A stretch of 7,636 nt of DNA from contig SFLO01000029.1 of assembly GCA_004553405.1 (NCBI GenBank), forward strand, positions 1-7,636, in the 5' to 3' direction. This document shows positions 1-5,822 of the stretch, piece by piece. Source of the DNA: Coriobacteriaceae bacterium (lineage in GTDB: Bacteria; Actinomycetota; Coriobacteriia; Coriobacteriales; QAMH01). Made by a program: the position numbers and the translations under genes. How positions within the stretch are numbered: position 1 is the stretch's first letter; the number at the start of each line of letters is the position of its first letter. The notes beneath the pieces were generated by a model, which was given only the letters and a program-made list of their open reading frames with translations, had not been told where the DNA came from and ran no database searches.

Positions 1-1179
1 GGTCTTGTGCTTGGCGGCGCCGTCGTAGTTGCAGGTGATGGATCCCGCGCCGATGTTGACGCCGGGGCCCATGTCGCAGTCGCCGATGTAGCTCAGGTGG
101 GGCACCTTGCTGCCCGCGCCGATGCGCGACTTCTTGATCTCGACGCAGGTGCCGGCCTTGGAGCGCGGCCCCATGTGCGTGCCCTCGCGCAGGTAGGCGC
201 GCGGCCCGCAGGTCACGCCCTCGTCGAGCACGGCGCGCACGGCCACGGTCTCGTCGAGCACGCAGCCCGGGCCCACCACGCAGTCGGTGAGGCGGGTGTT
301 GGGGCCGAGCGTGCAGCCCTCCCCCACCTTGGTGGAGCCCCACAGCATGGTCTGGGGCAGGATCTCGCAGTCGCGGCCCAGGGTAACGTCCGGGCCGATC
401 CACACCTGGGACGGGTCGAGCATGGTGACGCCCTCGCCCATCCAGTGCCCGTTGATGCGGCGCTGCATGGCTGCGGTGGCCTCGGCGAGCTGGCCGCGGG
501 AGTTGACGCCGAGGCACTCGGAGCCATCCTTAACCATGTAGCCGGCGACCTTCAGGCCGTCGCCCACCATGAGGCCCAGGATATCGGTGAGGTAGTACTC
601 GCCCTGGGCGTTGTCTGTGGTCAGGCGCCCCAGGCGCTCGAGCAGCGCGGGCGCGCTGAAGCAGTACACGCCGGAGTTGCATTCTGTGATGGCGGCTTGC
701 CGCGGCGTGCAGTCCCTCTGCTCGACGATCGCGGTCACGCCGCCGTCCTCTGCGCGCACGATGCGGCCGTAGCCGTGCGGGTCGGCCGGGCGCATGGTCA
801 TGACAGTGCAGGCCGCGCCCTGCTCCTCGTGGAAGGCGATGAGGGACGAGATGGTGGAGGCGCGGATGAGGGGCGTGTCGCCGCAGAGCACGACGAGCGT
901 GCCGGTGAAGCCGGCGAGCTTGTCGGCCGCGCACATGACGGTGTGGCCGGTGCCCAAAAGCTCGAGCTGGTAGCTGATGGTGCAGTCCGCCAGCACGGGC
1001 TCGACCTGCTCGCGGCCGCTGCCGATGACGGCATGGACGGCGGAGCAGCCGGCCTCGCGCGCGGCGTCCACCACCCAGCGCACCATGGGCTTGCCCAGCA
1101 GCTCGTGGAGCACCTTGGGCTTTGCGGACTTCATGCGGGTGCCGGCGCCGGCGGCGAGGATGAGTGCCTGAGCTTGCAT
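1..1179 (-). CDS. glmU: GlmU, bifunctional UDP-GlcNAc pyrophosphorylase / GlcN-1-P acetyltransferase (3' end cut off by window edge)
   Basis: GlmU acetylates glucosamine-1-phosphate and then uridylates it, giving UDP-GlcNAc for peptidoglycan and other envelope sugars in the cytoplasm. The minus frame is open from ATG at 1179 to base 1, giving 393 codons; family members are about 450-460 residues, so roughly 60 C-terminal residues lie outside. The N-terminal half carries the nucleotidyltransferase signature LILAAGAGTRMKS (residues 6-18), a GTGH motif near 76 and CGDTPL near 99-104. The C-terminal half is a left-handed beta-helix with hexapeptide-type repeats from about 250. Acetyltransferase residues align with the E. 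coli enzyme: an Arg near 331, VEIKKS (346-351), PHLSYIGD (360-367, catalytic His at 361) and ITCNYDGA (381-388). The start is supported by GGGAGG (1188-1193) 8 nt upstream. All 18 Ile codons in the fragment are ATC. No promoter is evident between the start and the tRNA terminator. Confidence 0.96.
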   Translation of the reverse strand, partial: MQAQALILAAGAGTRMKSAKPKVLHELLGKPMVRWVVDAAREAGCSAVHAVIGSGREQVEPVLADCTISYQLELLGTGHTVMCAADKLAGFTGTLVVLCGDTPLIRASTISSLIAFHEEQGAACTVMTMRPADPHGYGRIVRAEDGGVTAIVEQRDCTPRQAAITECNSGVYCFSAPALLERLGRLTTDNAQGEYYLTDILGLMVGDGLKVAGYMVKDGSECLGVNSRGQLAEATAAMQRRINGHWMGEGVTMLDPSQVWIGPDVTLGRDCEILPQTMLWGSTKVGEGCTLGPNTRLTDCVVGPGCVLDETVAVRAVLDEGVTCGPRAYLREGTHMGPRSKAGTCVEIKKSRIGAGSKVPHLSYIGDCDMGPGVNIGAGSITCNYDGAAKHKT

Positions 1180-1196
1180 GGTGTGGGCCTCCCTGC

Positions 1197-1224
1197 AAAG
1201 AAAAAGCGGCCGTGCAGGCCGCTT
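1197..1224 (-). terminator. Rho-independent terminator after tRNA-Gln, just before glmU
   Basis: On the minus strand a perfect 8-bp stem (AAGCGGCC / GGCCGCTT, plus positions 1204-1211 and 1217-1224) with a 5-nt loop is followed by TTTTTCTTT. It begins about 10 nt after the tRNA CCA end. It finishes only a few bases before the glmU Shine-Dalgarno, so it could also act as a partial terminator controlling read-through into glmU. Confidence 0.85.
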
Positions 1225-1233
1225 GGATTGCGA

Positions 1234-1307
1234 TGGCTGGGGCGGAGGGATTCGAACCCCCATAAGCGGCACCAAAAACCGCGGTCCTGCCCTTGGACGA
1301 CACCCCA
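1234..1307 (-). tRNA. tRNA-Gln (anticodon UUG), CCA encoded
   Basis: The minus strand folds into a full cloverleaf. The acceptor stem TGGGGTG pairs with CGCCCCA, with one G-T pair. The D-arm is GTCC...GGAC. The anticodon stem GCGGT/GCCGC encloses the loop TTTTGGT, giving anticodon TTG. The T-arm is GGGGG-TTCGAAT-CCCTC. Discriminator base G is followed by an encoded CCA at 1234-1236. TTG reads CAA, and CAG by wobble, so this is a glutamine tRNA. A strong TATAAT lies upstream and a rho-independent terminator follows immediately. Confidence 0.96.
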
Positions 1308-1326
1308 GTGCGGTAAGCAGCTCCTG

Positions 1327-1332
1327 ATTATA
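1327..1332 (-). promoter_or_regulatory. -10 box of the tRNA-Gln promoter
   Basis: A perfect TATAAT on the minus strand ends 19 nt before the mature tRNA 5' end, placing transcription start near 1319-1321 with a leader of about 12 nt. No good -35 match exists at the normal distance. A 6-bp inverted repeat (GCTTGG-N6-CCAAGC, 1354-1371) sits just upstream of where the -35 would be. Confidence 0.6.
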
Positions 1333-1441
1333 TCTGAAGACGGCCCGCGCGCAGCTTGGCATAGACCAAGCGGGGCTCGACGCGTGTTTATGTGCTTTTT
1401 GGGATGCAAGCGCGCGCTCCAGCCGGATTATCCCCTGGCGC

Positions 1442-1447
1442 TACAAT
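1442..1447 (+). promoter_or_regulatory. Possible -10 box of gtrA (near-leaderless)
   Basis: TACAAT lies 9 nt before the gtrA ATG. If used, transcription would begin within about 3 nt of the start codon, giving an almost leaderless mRNA. No convincing -35 is seen. The bases between also contain GAAGGGG, which could serve as a Shine-Dalgarno on a longer transcript, so this call is tentative. Confidence 0.35.
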
Positions 1448-1456
1448 GAAGGGGTT

Positions 1457-1975
1457 ATGAAGAAGCTGATCAGACAGATGCTTCGCTTTGCCGTCGTGGG
1501 CCTGAGCGCCTTCGCCCTAGACTACGTCCTCTTCGTTGTCTTGCACATGCTGGGGATGTCCTACCTCATCGCCAACATCATCAGCTACACGCTCAGCACC
1601 GTCTACAACTTCGTGCTCAGCATGAGGTTCGTGTTCTCGGGCAAGAGCAGCCAGACCAGGCTGCAGCAGTTCGTCATCTTCTTGGTGCTGGGATTCATCG
1701 GGCTGGGGCTCAACGAGCTCTACCTGTGGCTGCTGGTGGACTTCGCGCACATCACGCCGATGGTGTCCAAGCTCATCGCGGCCTTCCTTGTGACTGTCTT
1801 CAACTTCGTCACGCGCAAGATCTTCCTCGAGGACCGCACGCCCAAGGACAGCAGGGAGGCCCTGGAGCCCGAGGCCATCGGGGAGGCACTGGGGGCGGGC
1901 TTGGAGGACGTCGAGGTCATCCTCCAAGAAGAGCTCAACATCGTCACCGGGAAGAGCGAGGTCAAGATCCTCTAG
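1457..1975 (+). CDS. GtrA-family four-helix membrane protein
   Basis: This 172-residue protein has four predicted membrane helices at about 11-30, 35-56, 72-94 and 100-119. It has the family's two related motifs after helices 2 and 4: NFVLSMRFVF (51-60) and NFVTRKIFL (116-124). GtrA/DPMS-type proteins are thought to flip or assist transfer of polyprenyl-linked sugars across the cytoplasmic membrane for glycosylating surface polymers; the substrate cannot be read from this sequence. Most family members are about 120-150 residues. Here a hydrophilic, mostly acidic tail of about 48 residues (125-172) extends past the last helix. ATG at 1457 is preceded by GAAGGGG at close spacing. All 13 Ile codons are ATC, matching glmU. 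It runs divergently from tRNA-Gln and converges on the PepSY gene with 42 nt between stop codons. No lipid-sugar glycosyltransferase gene is adjacent. Confidence 0.88.
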   Translation: MKKLIRQMLRFAVVGLSAFALDYVLFVVLHMLGMSYLIANIISYTLSTVYNFVLSMRFVFSGKSSQTRLQQFVIFLVLGFIGLGLNELYLWLLVDFAHITPMVSKLIAAFLVTVFNFVTRKIFLEDRTPKDSREALEPEAIGEALGAGLEDVEVILQEELNIVTGKSEVKIL

Positions 1976-2017
1976 CGGGGTCCTCACCGCGCAGCGGCGC
2001 CTGCCTCGATGCTCGGC

Positions 2018-2392
2018 CTAGGGACGGCGAGCGCTGTAGAACATGACCTTGCCGTTCTTGGCGCGGATACCGTAGTCGTAGCGCAGGTGCTTGCGATAGA
2101 ACTTGACCAGGTAGGCCTTCTTGCCGTTGCAGCGGCCCAGGCGGACCTTCACCTTGCTCACCTGCGACTTCTTGAGGCCGACATGGTCCAGGGCGATGCG
2201 TAGGGCGGCGCGCTCTCCGATGAAGGCAGGGTTGGGGGCGGGGGCCGCTGCGGCAGGAGGCTCGTCTGCGAGGGCGCAGCAGGGCTGGGTCAGGACCGCT
2301 CCACCTGCCAGCAGGCATGCGAAGGCGGCTGCAAGCGCGCAGGAGCGCAGGCTGCTCCAGATTCCCGTATGTCCCCGTGCGATGATCCTCAT
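2018..2392 (-). CDS. Small secreted PepSY-like protein, last gene of the two-component group
   Basis: The 124-residue product begins with a basic stretch and a hydrophobic core (about 17-36) ending in ALA (40-42), a likely signal peptidase I site. There is no lipobox, so a secreted rather than lipid-anchored protein is expected. After an Ala/Pro-rich linker (44-53) the region from about 56 to 121 matches the PepSY pattern: ERAALRIALDHVGL, then a charged strand region, then YLVKFYRKH, then YGIRAKNGKVMFY near the end. PepSY domains occur in peptidase propeptides and as small secreted proteins near two-component systems, where a regulatory or inhibitory role is proposed. The gene lies 73 nt after the kinase on the same strand and has its own candidate operator and -10 upstream. 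ATG at 2392 has GGGGAG unusually close (2 nt), so translation may be leaderless. No function beyond fold and context can be claimed. Confidence 0.8.
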   Translation of the reverse strand: MRIIARGHTGIWSSLRSCALAAAFACLLAGGAVLTQPCCALADEPPAAAAPAPNPAFIGERAALRIALDHVGLKKSQVSKVKVRLGRCNGKKAYLVKFYRKHLRYDYGIRAKNGKVMFYSARRP

Positions 2393-2401
2393 AGCTCCCC
2401 A

Positions 2402-2433
2402 ACTATCCTGTCAGCCGATTAGACGGCCGTTAA
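2402..2433 (-). promoter_or_regulatory. Candidate response-regulator box and -10 upstream of the PepSY gene
   Basis: On the plus strand TTAG (2419-2422), 7 bases, then TTAAGC (2430-2435) form an 11-bp-period direct repeat. The same pattern occurs upstream of the response regulator gene. On the minus strand GATAGT (2407-2402) follows the box by 11 nt and ends 9 nt before the PepSY ATG. OmpR/PhoB-family regulators typically bind 11-bp direct repeats over the -35 region, which is where this box would fall. Function is inferred. Confidence 0.45.
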
Positions 2434-2465
2434 GCTCCTCGCCCTCATGCGGCGCATACCTGCAG

Positions 2466-3827
2466 CTAGTCCGCGCATGCGCCCTGCGCGGGCAGGGCGG
2501 GGATGCTCCAGCTGAAGGTGCTGCCCTCGCCCAGGGTGCTCTCGCACGAGACGCTGCCCCCGTGTGCCTGGGCGATGTACTCTACCATGGCAAGGCCCAG
2601 GCCCGCCCCACCGGCAACTCCGCTGCGCGAGCGGTCTGCCTGGTAGAAGCGCTCCCAGATATGGGGCAGGTGCTCCGGGGCGATGCCGATGCCGTCGTCA
2701 GCCACGCAGCCGCGCGCCTGCCCGTCTTCGCAGCAGAGCTCGAGACGGATGTGCCCGCCCTCGCGCCCATAGCGCACGGCGTTTTCCAGCAGGTTGAGCA
2801 GCATGCGCATGAGCAGGGCGGTGTCCCCGTTCACGCATATGCCGGGCTGAATGCTCGCGCCCAGCCTGATGCCCCTCTCTGCCGCCAGCTCCGCGCCGGT
2901 TTCTCCCACCATCTCGCACAGCTCGCTGAAGTCGAGCTCCTCCATCTGCAGCCTGCTCGCCCCGCGGTCTGCACGCGCGAGTGCCAGCAGCTGGCTCGTA
3001 AGCTCGCTCATGTAGACCGCCTGCTCGCGAATCTTTGCCAGGGCATCGCGCTGCTCCTGGGGGCTGCGGTTCTCCTCCAGGGCGTAGTCAGCCTCTGCAA
3101 GCATCACGGCAACCGGCGTGCGCAGCTCGTGCGAGGCGTTGTCTGTGAAGCGGCGCTCCTTGCCGAAGGACTGCTCCAGGCGGTCGAGCATGGCGTTGAA
3201 GGTGCTGCCCAGAGCGTGGAACTCATCGTCTGCCTTACCCAGGGGGATGCGCAGGCTGAGGTCGGTGCCCTCCTGGATGCCGGCAGCCGTGCTGTTGATG
3301 GTGTCCAGAGGCCGCAGGCAGCGCCGCACGATGAGGTAGCTGCCTAGGGACGCGGCCACCGCGATGACGAACAGGCCGGCCAGCGCCATGATCCACATCT
3401 TGTGCACGGCGTCTGTGAGCTGCTCGATGTTCGTGGCGCTGCGCAGGTGAACAGCGCCATAGCCCTCGACCTGCGCCCTGCGGTCGAGCACGAGCCAATT
3501 GCCCCAAGAGCGCGTCTTGCCGGGTTTGAAGTCGAGGGAGTCCAGGTTCGCAGAGGGCATGTAGCCGCAGAGGAAGGGGCCTTCTGCGCTGTAGACGGCC
3601 GTGTAGACGCCGCCCTGCACGAGCAGCGCCTCGGGGGCCTCGACCATGCCGTCATCGAACAGCAGCTGGCGCTTGACCTCCTTGCTCACCGCACGGAGGT
3701 TGTCCTCGGCGTTTTGGGTGACCGTCGCGCTCACCGTGCTCAGCACACCGCCCAGGACAAGCGCCGTGAGGACCACGGTGAAGACCGTGACAGCAGCGGC
3801 GACCTTTGCCTTGACGCTGAGCTTCAC
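2466..3827 (-). CDS. Membrane sensor histidine kinase of a two-component system
   Basis: This 453-residue kinase has an N-terminal membrane helix (about 9-31), an extracytoplasmic sensor region of about 113 residues, a second helix (about 146-167) and a HAMP linker (about 168-222). A HisKA dimerisation domain follows, with phospho-acceptor His233 in SHELRTP. The HATPase_c domain shows the N box LLNLLENAVRYG (343-354), G1 DDGIGI (377-382), F box WERFYQAD (391-398) and G2 GGAGLGLAM (406-414). All catalytic motifs are intact, so it should autophosphorylate and phosphorylate the adjacent regulator. The start codon is GTG, overlapping the regulator's TGA by 4 nt (GTGA), with AGGGA upstream in the regulator's last codons; this indicates translational coupling. 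The sensor region has no recognised domain and its signal is unknown. The architecture resembles the BaeS/CusS/PrrB-like OmpR-partner group, but no ortholog is claimed. Confidence 0.95.
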   Translation of the reverse strand: MKLSVKAKVAAAVTVFTVVLTALVLGGVLSTVSATVTQNAEDNLRAVSKEVKRQLLFDDGMVEAPEALLVQGGVYTAVYSAEGPFLCGYMPSANLDSLDFKPGKTRSWGNWLVLDRRAQVEGYGAVHLRSATNIEQLTDAVHKMWIMALAGLFVIAVAASLGSYLIVRRCLRPLDTINSTAAGIQEGTDLSLRIPLGKADDEFHALGSTFNAMLDRLEQSFGKERRFTDNASHELRTPVAVMLAEADYALEENRSPQEQRDALAKIREQAVYMSELTSQLLALARADRGASRLQMEELDFSELCEMVGETGAELAAERGIRLGASIQPGICVNGDTALLMRMLLNLLENAVRYGREGGHIRLELCCEDGQARGCVADDGIGIAPEHLPHIWERFYQADRSRSGVAGGAGLGLAMVEYIAQAHGGSVSCESTLGEGSTFSWSIPALPAQGACAD

Positions 3828-4501
3828 CGGGGTTCCCTGATGGTGTAGCCCACCCCGCGCACCGTCTGGATGAGCTTGGTTTCGAAGGGCTCATCGAGCT
3901 TGCGGCGCAGGTAGCGCACATAGACGTCGACGATGTTCGATCCGCCCATGTAATCGTAGCCCCACACGCTCGAGCCGATCTTCTCGCGGGTGAGCACGGC
4001 CCCCTTGTTGCGCATGAGGCACTCGAGGATGGCGTACTCCTTGGCAGAGAGATCGACCTCCTGCCCTGCGCGAGACACCTGGCGCGTGTCAAGGTCCATG
4101 GTGAGGTCCGCTACCTGGAGGACGTTGCTCACCAGGCCGCTGTTTCGGCGCATGACCACGCGCAGGCGCGCGAGCAGCTCCTCGAAGGCGAAGGGCTTGA
4201 CGAGGTAGTCGTCTGCCCCGGCGTCCAGGCCGGCAACACGCTCCTGCACGCCGTCGAGGGCGGTGAGGAAGAGCACCGGGGTGGGGCGAGTCTCCTTGCT
4301 GCGCAGGTACCTGAGCACCTGGTAGCCGTCTGCGCCGGGCATCATGATGTCGAGGATGGCCGCGTCGTACTCGCTGCAGGCGAGGTAGTCCATGGCCTCG
4401 GTCCCAGAGAGGCAGCTGTCCACCACGTAGCCCTCCTCGCGCAGGCGCTTGGCGAGCATGGCGTTGAGCTGGGGTTCGTCTTCTGCAATGAGGATGTGCA
4501 T
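3824..4501 (-). CDS. OmpR/PhoB-family response regulator
   Basis: This 225-residue cytoplasmic transcription regulator has a receiver domain (1 to about 115) with acidic pocket E7/D8, phospho-acceptor D51 in ILDIMMPG, T80 and K102 in VKPF. A winged-helix DNA-binding domain (about 127-222) follows, with AKEYAILECL, the region around VDVYVRYLRRKLD as recognition area and the closing TVRGVGYTIR. ATG at 4501 is chosen over an upstream TTG at 4537 because AAGGAG sits 5 nt before it and the conserved receiver strand HILIAEDE begins at residue 2. It is the first gene of the group and overlaps the kinase by 4 nt, so the two form a cognate pair. A direct/inverted repeat 50-70 nt upstream suggests autoregulation. 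The target genes beyond its own group are unknown. Confidence 0.95.
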   Translation of the reverse strand: MHILIAEDEPQLNAMLAKRLREEGYVVDSCLSGTEAMDYLACSEYDAAILDIMMPGADGYQVLRYLRSKETRPTPVLFLTALDGVQERVAGLDAGADDYLVKPFAFEELLARLRVVMRRNSGLVSNVLQVADLTMDLDTRQVSRAGQEVDLSAKEYAILECLMRNKGAVLTREKIGSSVWGYDYMGGSNIVDVYVRYLRRKLDEPFETKLIQTVRGVGYTIREPR

Positions 4502-4539
4502 GGGGTCTCCTTGGCGGGTCTTCGCATGTGCGCTCAAAC

Positions 4540-4574
4540 GCTATCAGGCAGCGCTTAACCCGAGATTAAGCGCT
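4540..4574 (-). promoter_or_regulatory. Candidate autoregulatory operator and -10 of the two-component group
   Basis: A perfect 9-bp inverted repeat, AGCGCTTAA (4550-4558) and TTAAGCGCT (4566-4574) with a 7-nt spacer, also contains TTAA-N7-TTAA with 11-bp periodicity. GATAGC (minus, 4545-4540) follows 9 nt later as a possible -10, about 40 nt before the regulator ATG. The left edge on the minus strand overlaps the glf stop codon. A terminator role is less likely because no T-run follows on either strand. Confidence 0.45.
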
Positions 4575-5700
4575 ATTTCCCCAGCAGGCGCTGCGACAGC
4601 TCCAGCGCCGCCTTGATGCAGGGCGCCATGTCGTAGTACTTGTAGACGCCCAGGCGGCCGGCGAAGGTGACGCCCTCCTCGGCTGCGGCGAGCTTGGCGT
4701 ACTCGGCGTACAGGGCGTTGTTGCGCTCGTCGTTGACGGGGTAGTAGGGCTCGTCGCCGGGCTTCCAGGCGCTGGAGTACTCGCGGCTGATCACCGTGTC
4801 GGGCAGGGGGTTGCCGCTTGCGTCGAGCCCGAACTCGAAGTGCTTGTGCTCGATGATGCGGGTGAAGGGGACGTCGTGGCTGGTGTAGTTGACCACGGCG
4901 TTGCCCTGCCAGTTGTCCACGCCCTCCAAAAGCTCCGTCTCGAAGCGCACGGTGCGCCACTCCAGGTTGCCCAGCGCAAAGCCGAAGTACTCGTCGACCG
5001 GGCCGGTGTAGACCACGTGGCCGAATGCGGAGCGGTCCACGTCCTTGAAATCGACGCCGCAGCGGACCTCGACGCCTTTGAGCATGCGCTCGACCATGGC
5101 CGTGTAGCCGCCCATGGGGATGCCCTGGTAGCGGTCGTTGAAGTAGTTGTTGTCGTAGGTGAAGCGCACGGGCAGGCGCTTGATGATGCTGGCGGGCAGA
5201 TCCGCGCAGCTGCGGCCCCACTGCTTTTCTGTGTACTCCTTGACCAGCTTGGTGAAGATGTCGCGCCCCACCAGCGACAGCGCCTGCTCCTCGAGGTTGG
5301 CGGGCTCGCCCTCGACAGCAGCCTGGGCCCTCTGCTCGTCGATGATGGCGCGCGCCTGCTGCGGCGTGGTGATGCCCCACATCTTCGAGAAGGTGTTCAT
5401 GTTGAAGGGCAGGTTGTAGAGCTCGTCGTGGAACAGCGCCACGGGGCTGTTGACGTAGTTGTTGAACTCCGCGAAGCGGTTGACGTAGTCCCAGACCGCG
5501 CGGTCCGAGGTGTGGAAGATGTGCGCACCGTAGCGGTGCACGTTGATGCCGCGCACCTCTTCTGTGTAGCAGTTGCCCGCGATGTGGGGGCGGCGGTCGA
5601 TGACGAGGCAGCGCTTGCCCGCGTCTGCCAGCTGGCGAGCGACCACCGCGCCGGTGAGGCCGGCGCCGACGATGAGGTAGTCATAGGAGGGTGCAGTCAT
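4573..5700 (-). CDS. glf: UDP-galactopyranose mutase
   Basis: Glf is a flavoenzyme that interconverts UDP-galactopyranose and UDP-galactofuranose, the donor for galactofuranose in surface glycans. The 375-residue length is normal for the bacterial family. The N-terminal FAD-binding fold shows VGAGLTGAVVA (11-21) and LVIDRRPHIAGN (32-43). The family signature YGAHIFHTSDRAVW follows, with His60 and His63. Then come YTEKQWG (156-162, with the Trp that stacks on uridine in characterised enzymes), DRYQGIPMGGYT (189-200), LEWRTVRFE (246-254) and a C-terminal GRLGVYKYYDM. ATG at 5700 is chosen over the frame's upstream extension because AGGAG lies 8 nt before it and the FAD fold begins directly after. 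It is transcribed away from galE, which supplies its substrate, and toward the two-component group. Codon use is of the high-GC host type. Confidence 0.95.
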   Translation of the reverse strand: MTAPSYDYLIVGAGLTGAVVARQLADAGKRCLVIDRRPHIAGNCYTEEVRGINVHRYGAHIFHTSDRAVWDYVNRFAEFNNYVNSPVALFHDELYNLPFNMNTFSKMWGITTPQQARAIIDEQRAQAAVEGEPANLEEQALSLVGRDIFTKLVKEYTEKQWGRSCADLPASIIKRLPVRFTYDNNYFNDRYQGIPMGGYTAMVERMLKGVEVRCGVDFKDVDRSAFGHVVYTGPVDEYFGFALGNLEWRTVRFETELLEGVDNWQGNAVVNYTSHDVPFTRIIEHKHFEFGLDASGNPLPDTVISREYSSAWKPGDEPYYPVNDERNNALYAEYAKLAAAEEGVTFAGRLGVYKYYDMAPCIKAALELSQRLLGK

Positions 5701-5744
5701 GAGGGGGCTCCTTGCGCGGGAGGTTGGTCTTCGTTCGTAGTCAA

Positions 5745-5794
5745 GATGATACCGCGCGCAGGGTGGTGCGGCACTCCCCCGCTGCCGTATCATC
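5745..5794. promoter_or_regulatory. Divergent glf / galE promoter region with mirrored TATCAT boxes
   Basis: GATGATAC (5745-5752) and GTATCATC (5787-5794) form a perfect 8-bp inverted repeat with a 34-nt spacer. Each arm reads TATCAT in the outward direction: minus 5751-5746 toward glf (ATG at 5700) and plus 5788-5793 toward galE (ATG at 5823). With 17-bp spacers the -35 positions would overlap in the middle, but neither matches TTGACA well. This suggests coupled divergent promoters or a dimeric regulator site, inferred from sequence only. Confidence 0.45.
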
Positions 5795-5822
5795 TGCTCC
5801 TGCAAGCGAAAGGAGGGCCGGC

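Noticed and set aside
7..1449. A 480-codon plus-strand open frame spanning the glmU and tRNA-Gln region.
   Set aside because: It is antisense to a complete set of GlmU motifs and runs through a tRNA and a terminator. Its Ala/His/Gly/Val-rich translation is typical of a shadow frame in GC-rich DNA.
1976..2017. A possible bidirectional terminator between convergent gtrA and the PepSY gene.
   Set aside because: Only short 4-5 bp stems are present (such as CCGC-GCA-GCGG) and there is no T-run on either strand.
2121..3347. A 408-codon plus-strand open frame opposite the kinase and PepSY genes.
   Set aside because: The translation is low-complexity and lacks domains, while the minus strand encodes a kinase with every expected motif. 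It is a shadow of high-GC codon structure.
4502..4537. Extension of the response regulator to an upstream TTG at 4537.
   Set aside because: The ATG at 4501 has an ideal AAGGAG site and starts directly before the conserved first strand; the 12 extra residues match nothing in the family.
5701..5822. Upstream in-frame extensions of glf (to 5805) and galE (to 5712), which would overlap each other.
   Set aside because: Both extensions translate to unstructured Arg/Pro/Ala-rich sequence through the shared promoter region; each gene has a good Shine-Dalgarno at the downstream ATG immediately before its dinucleotide-binding fold.
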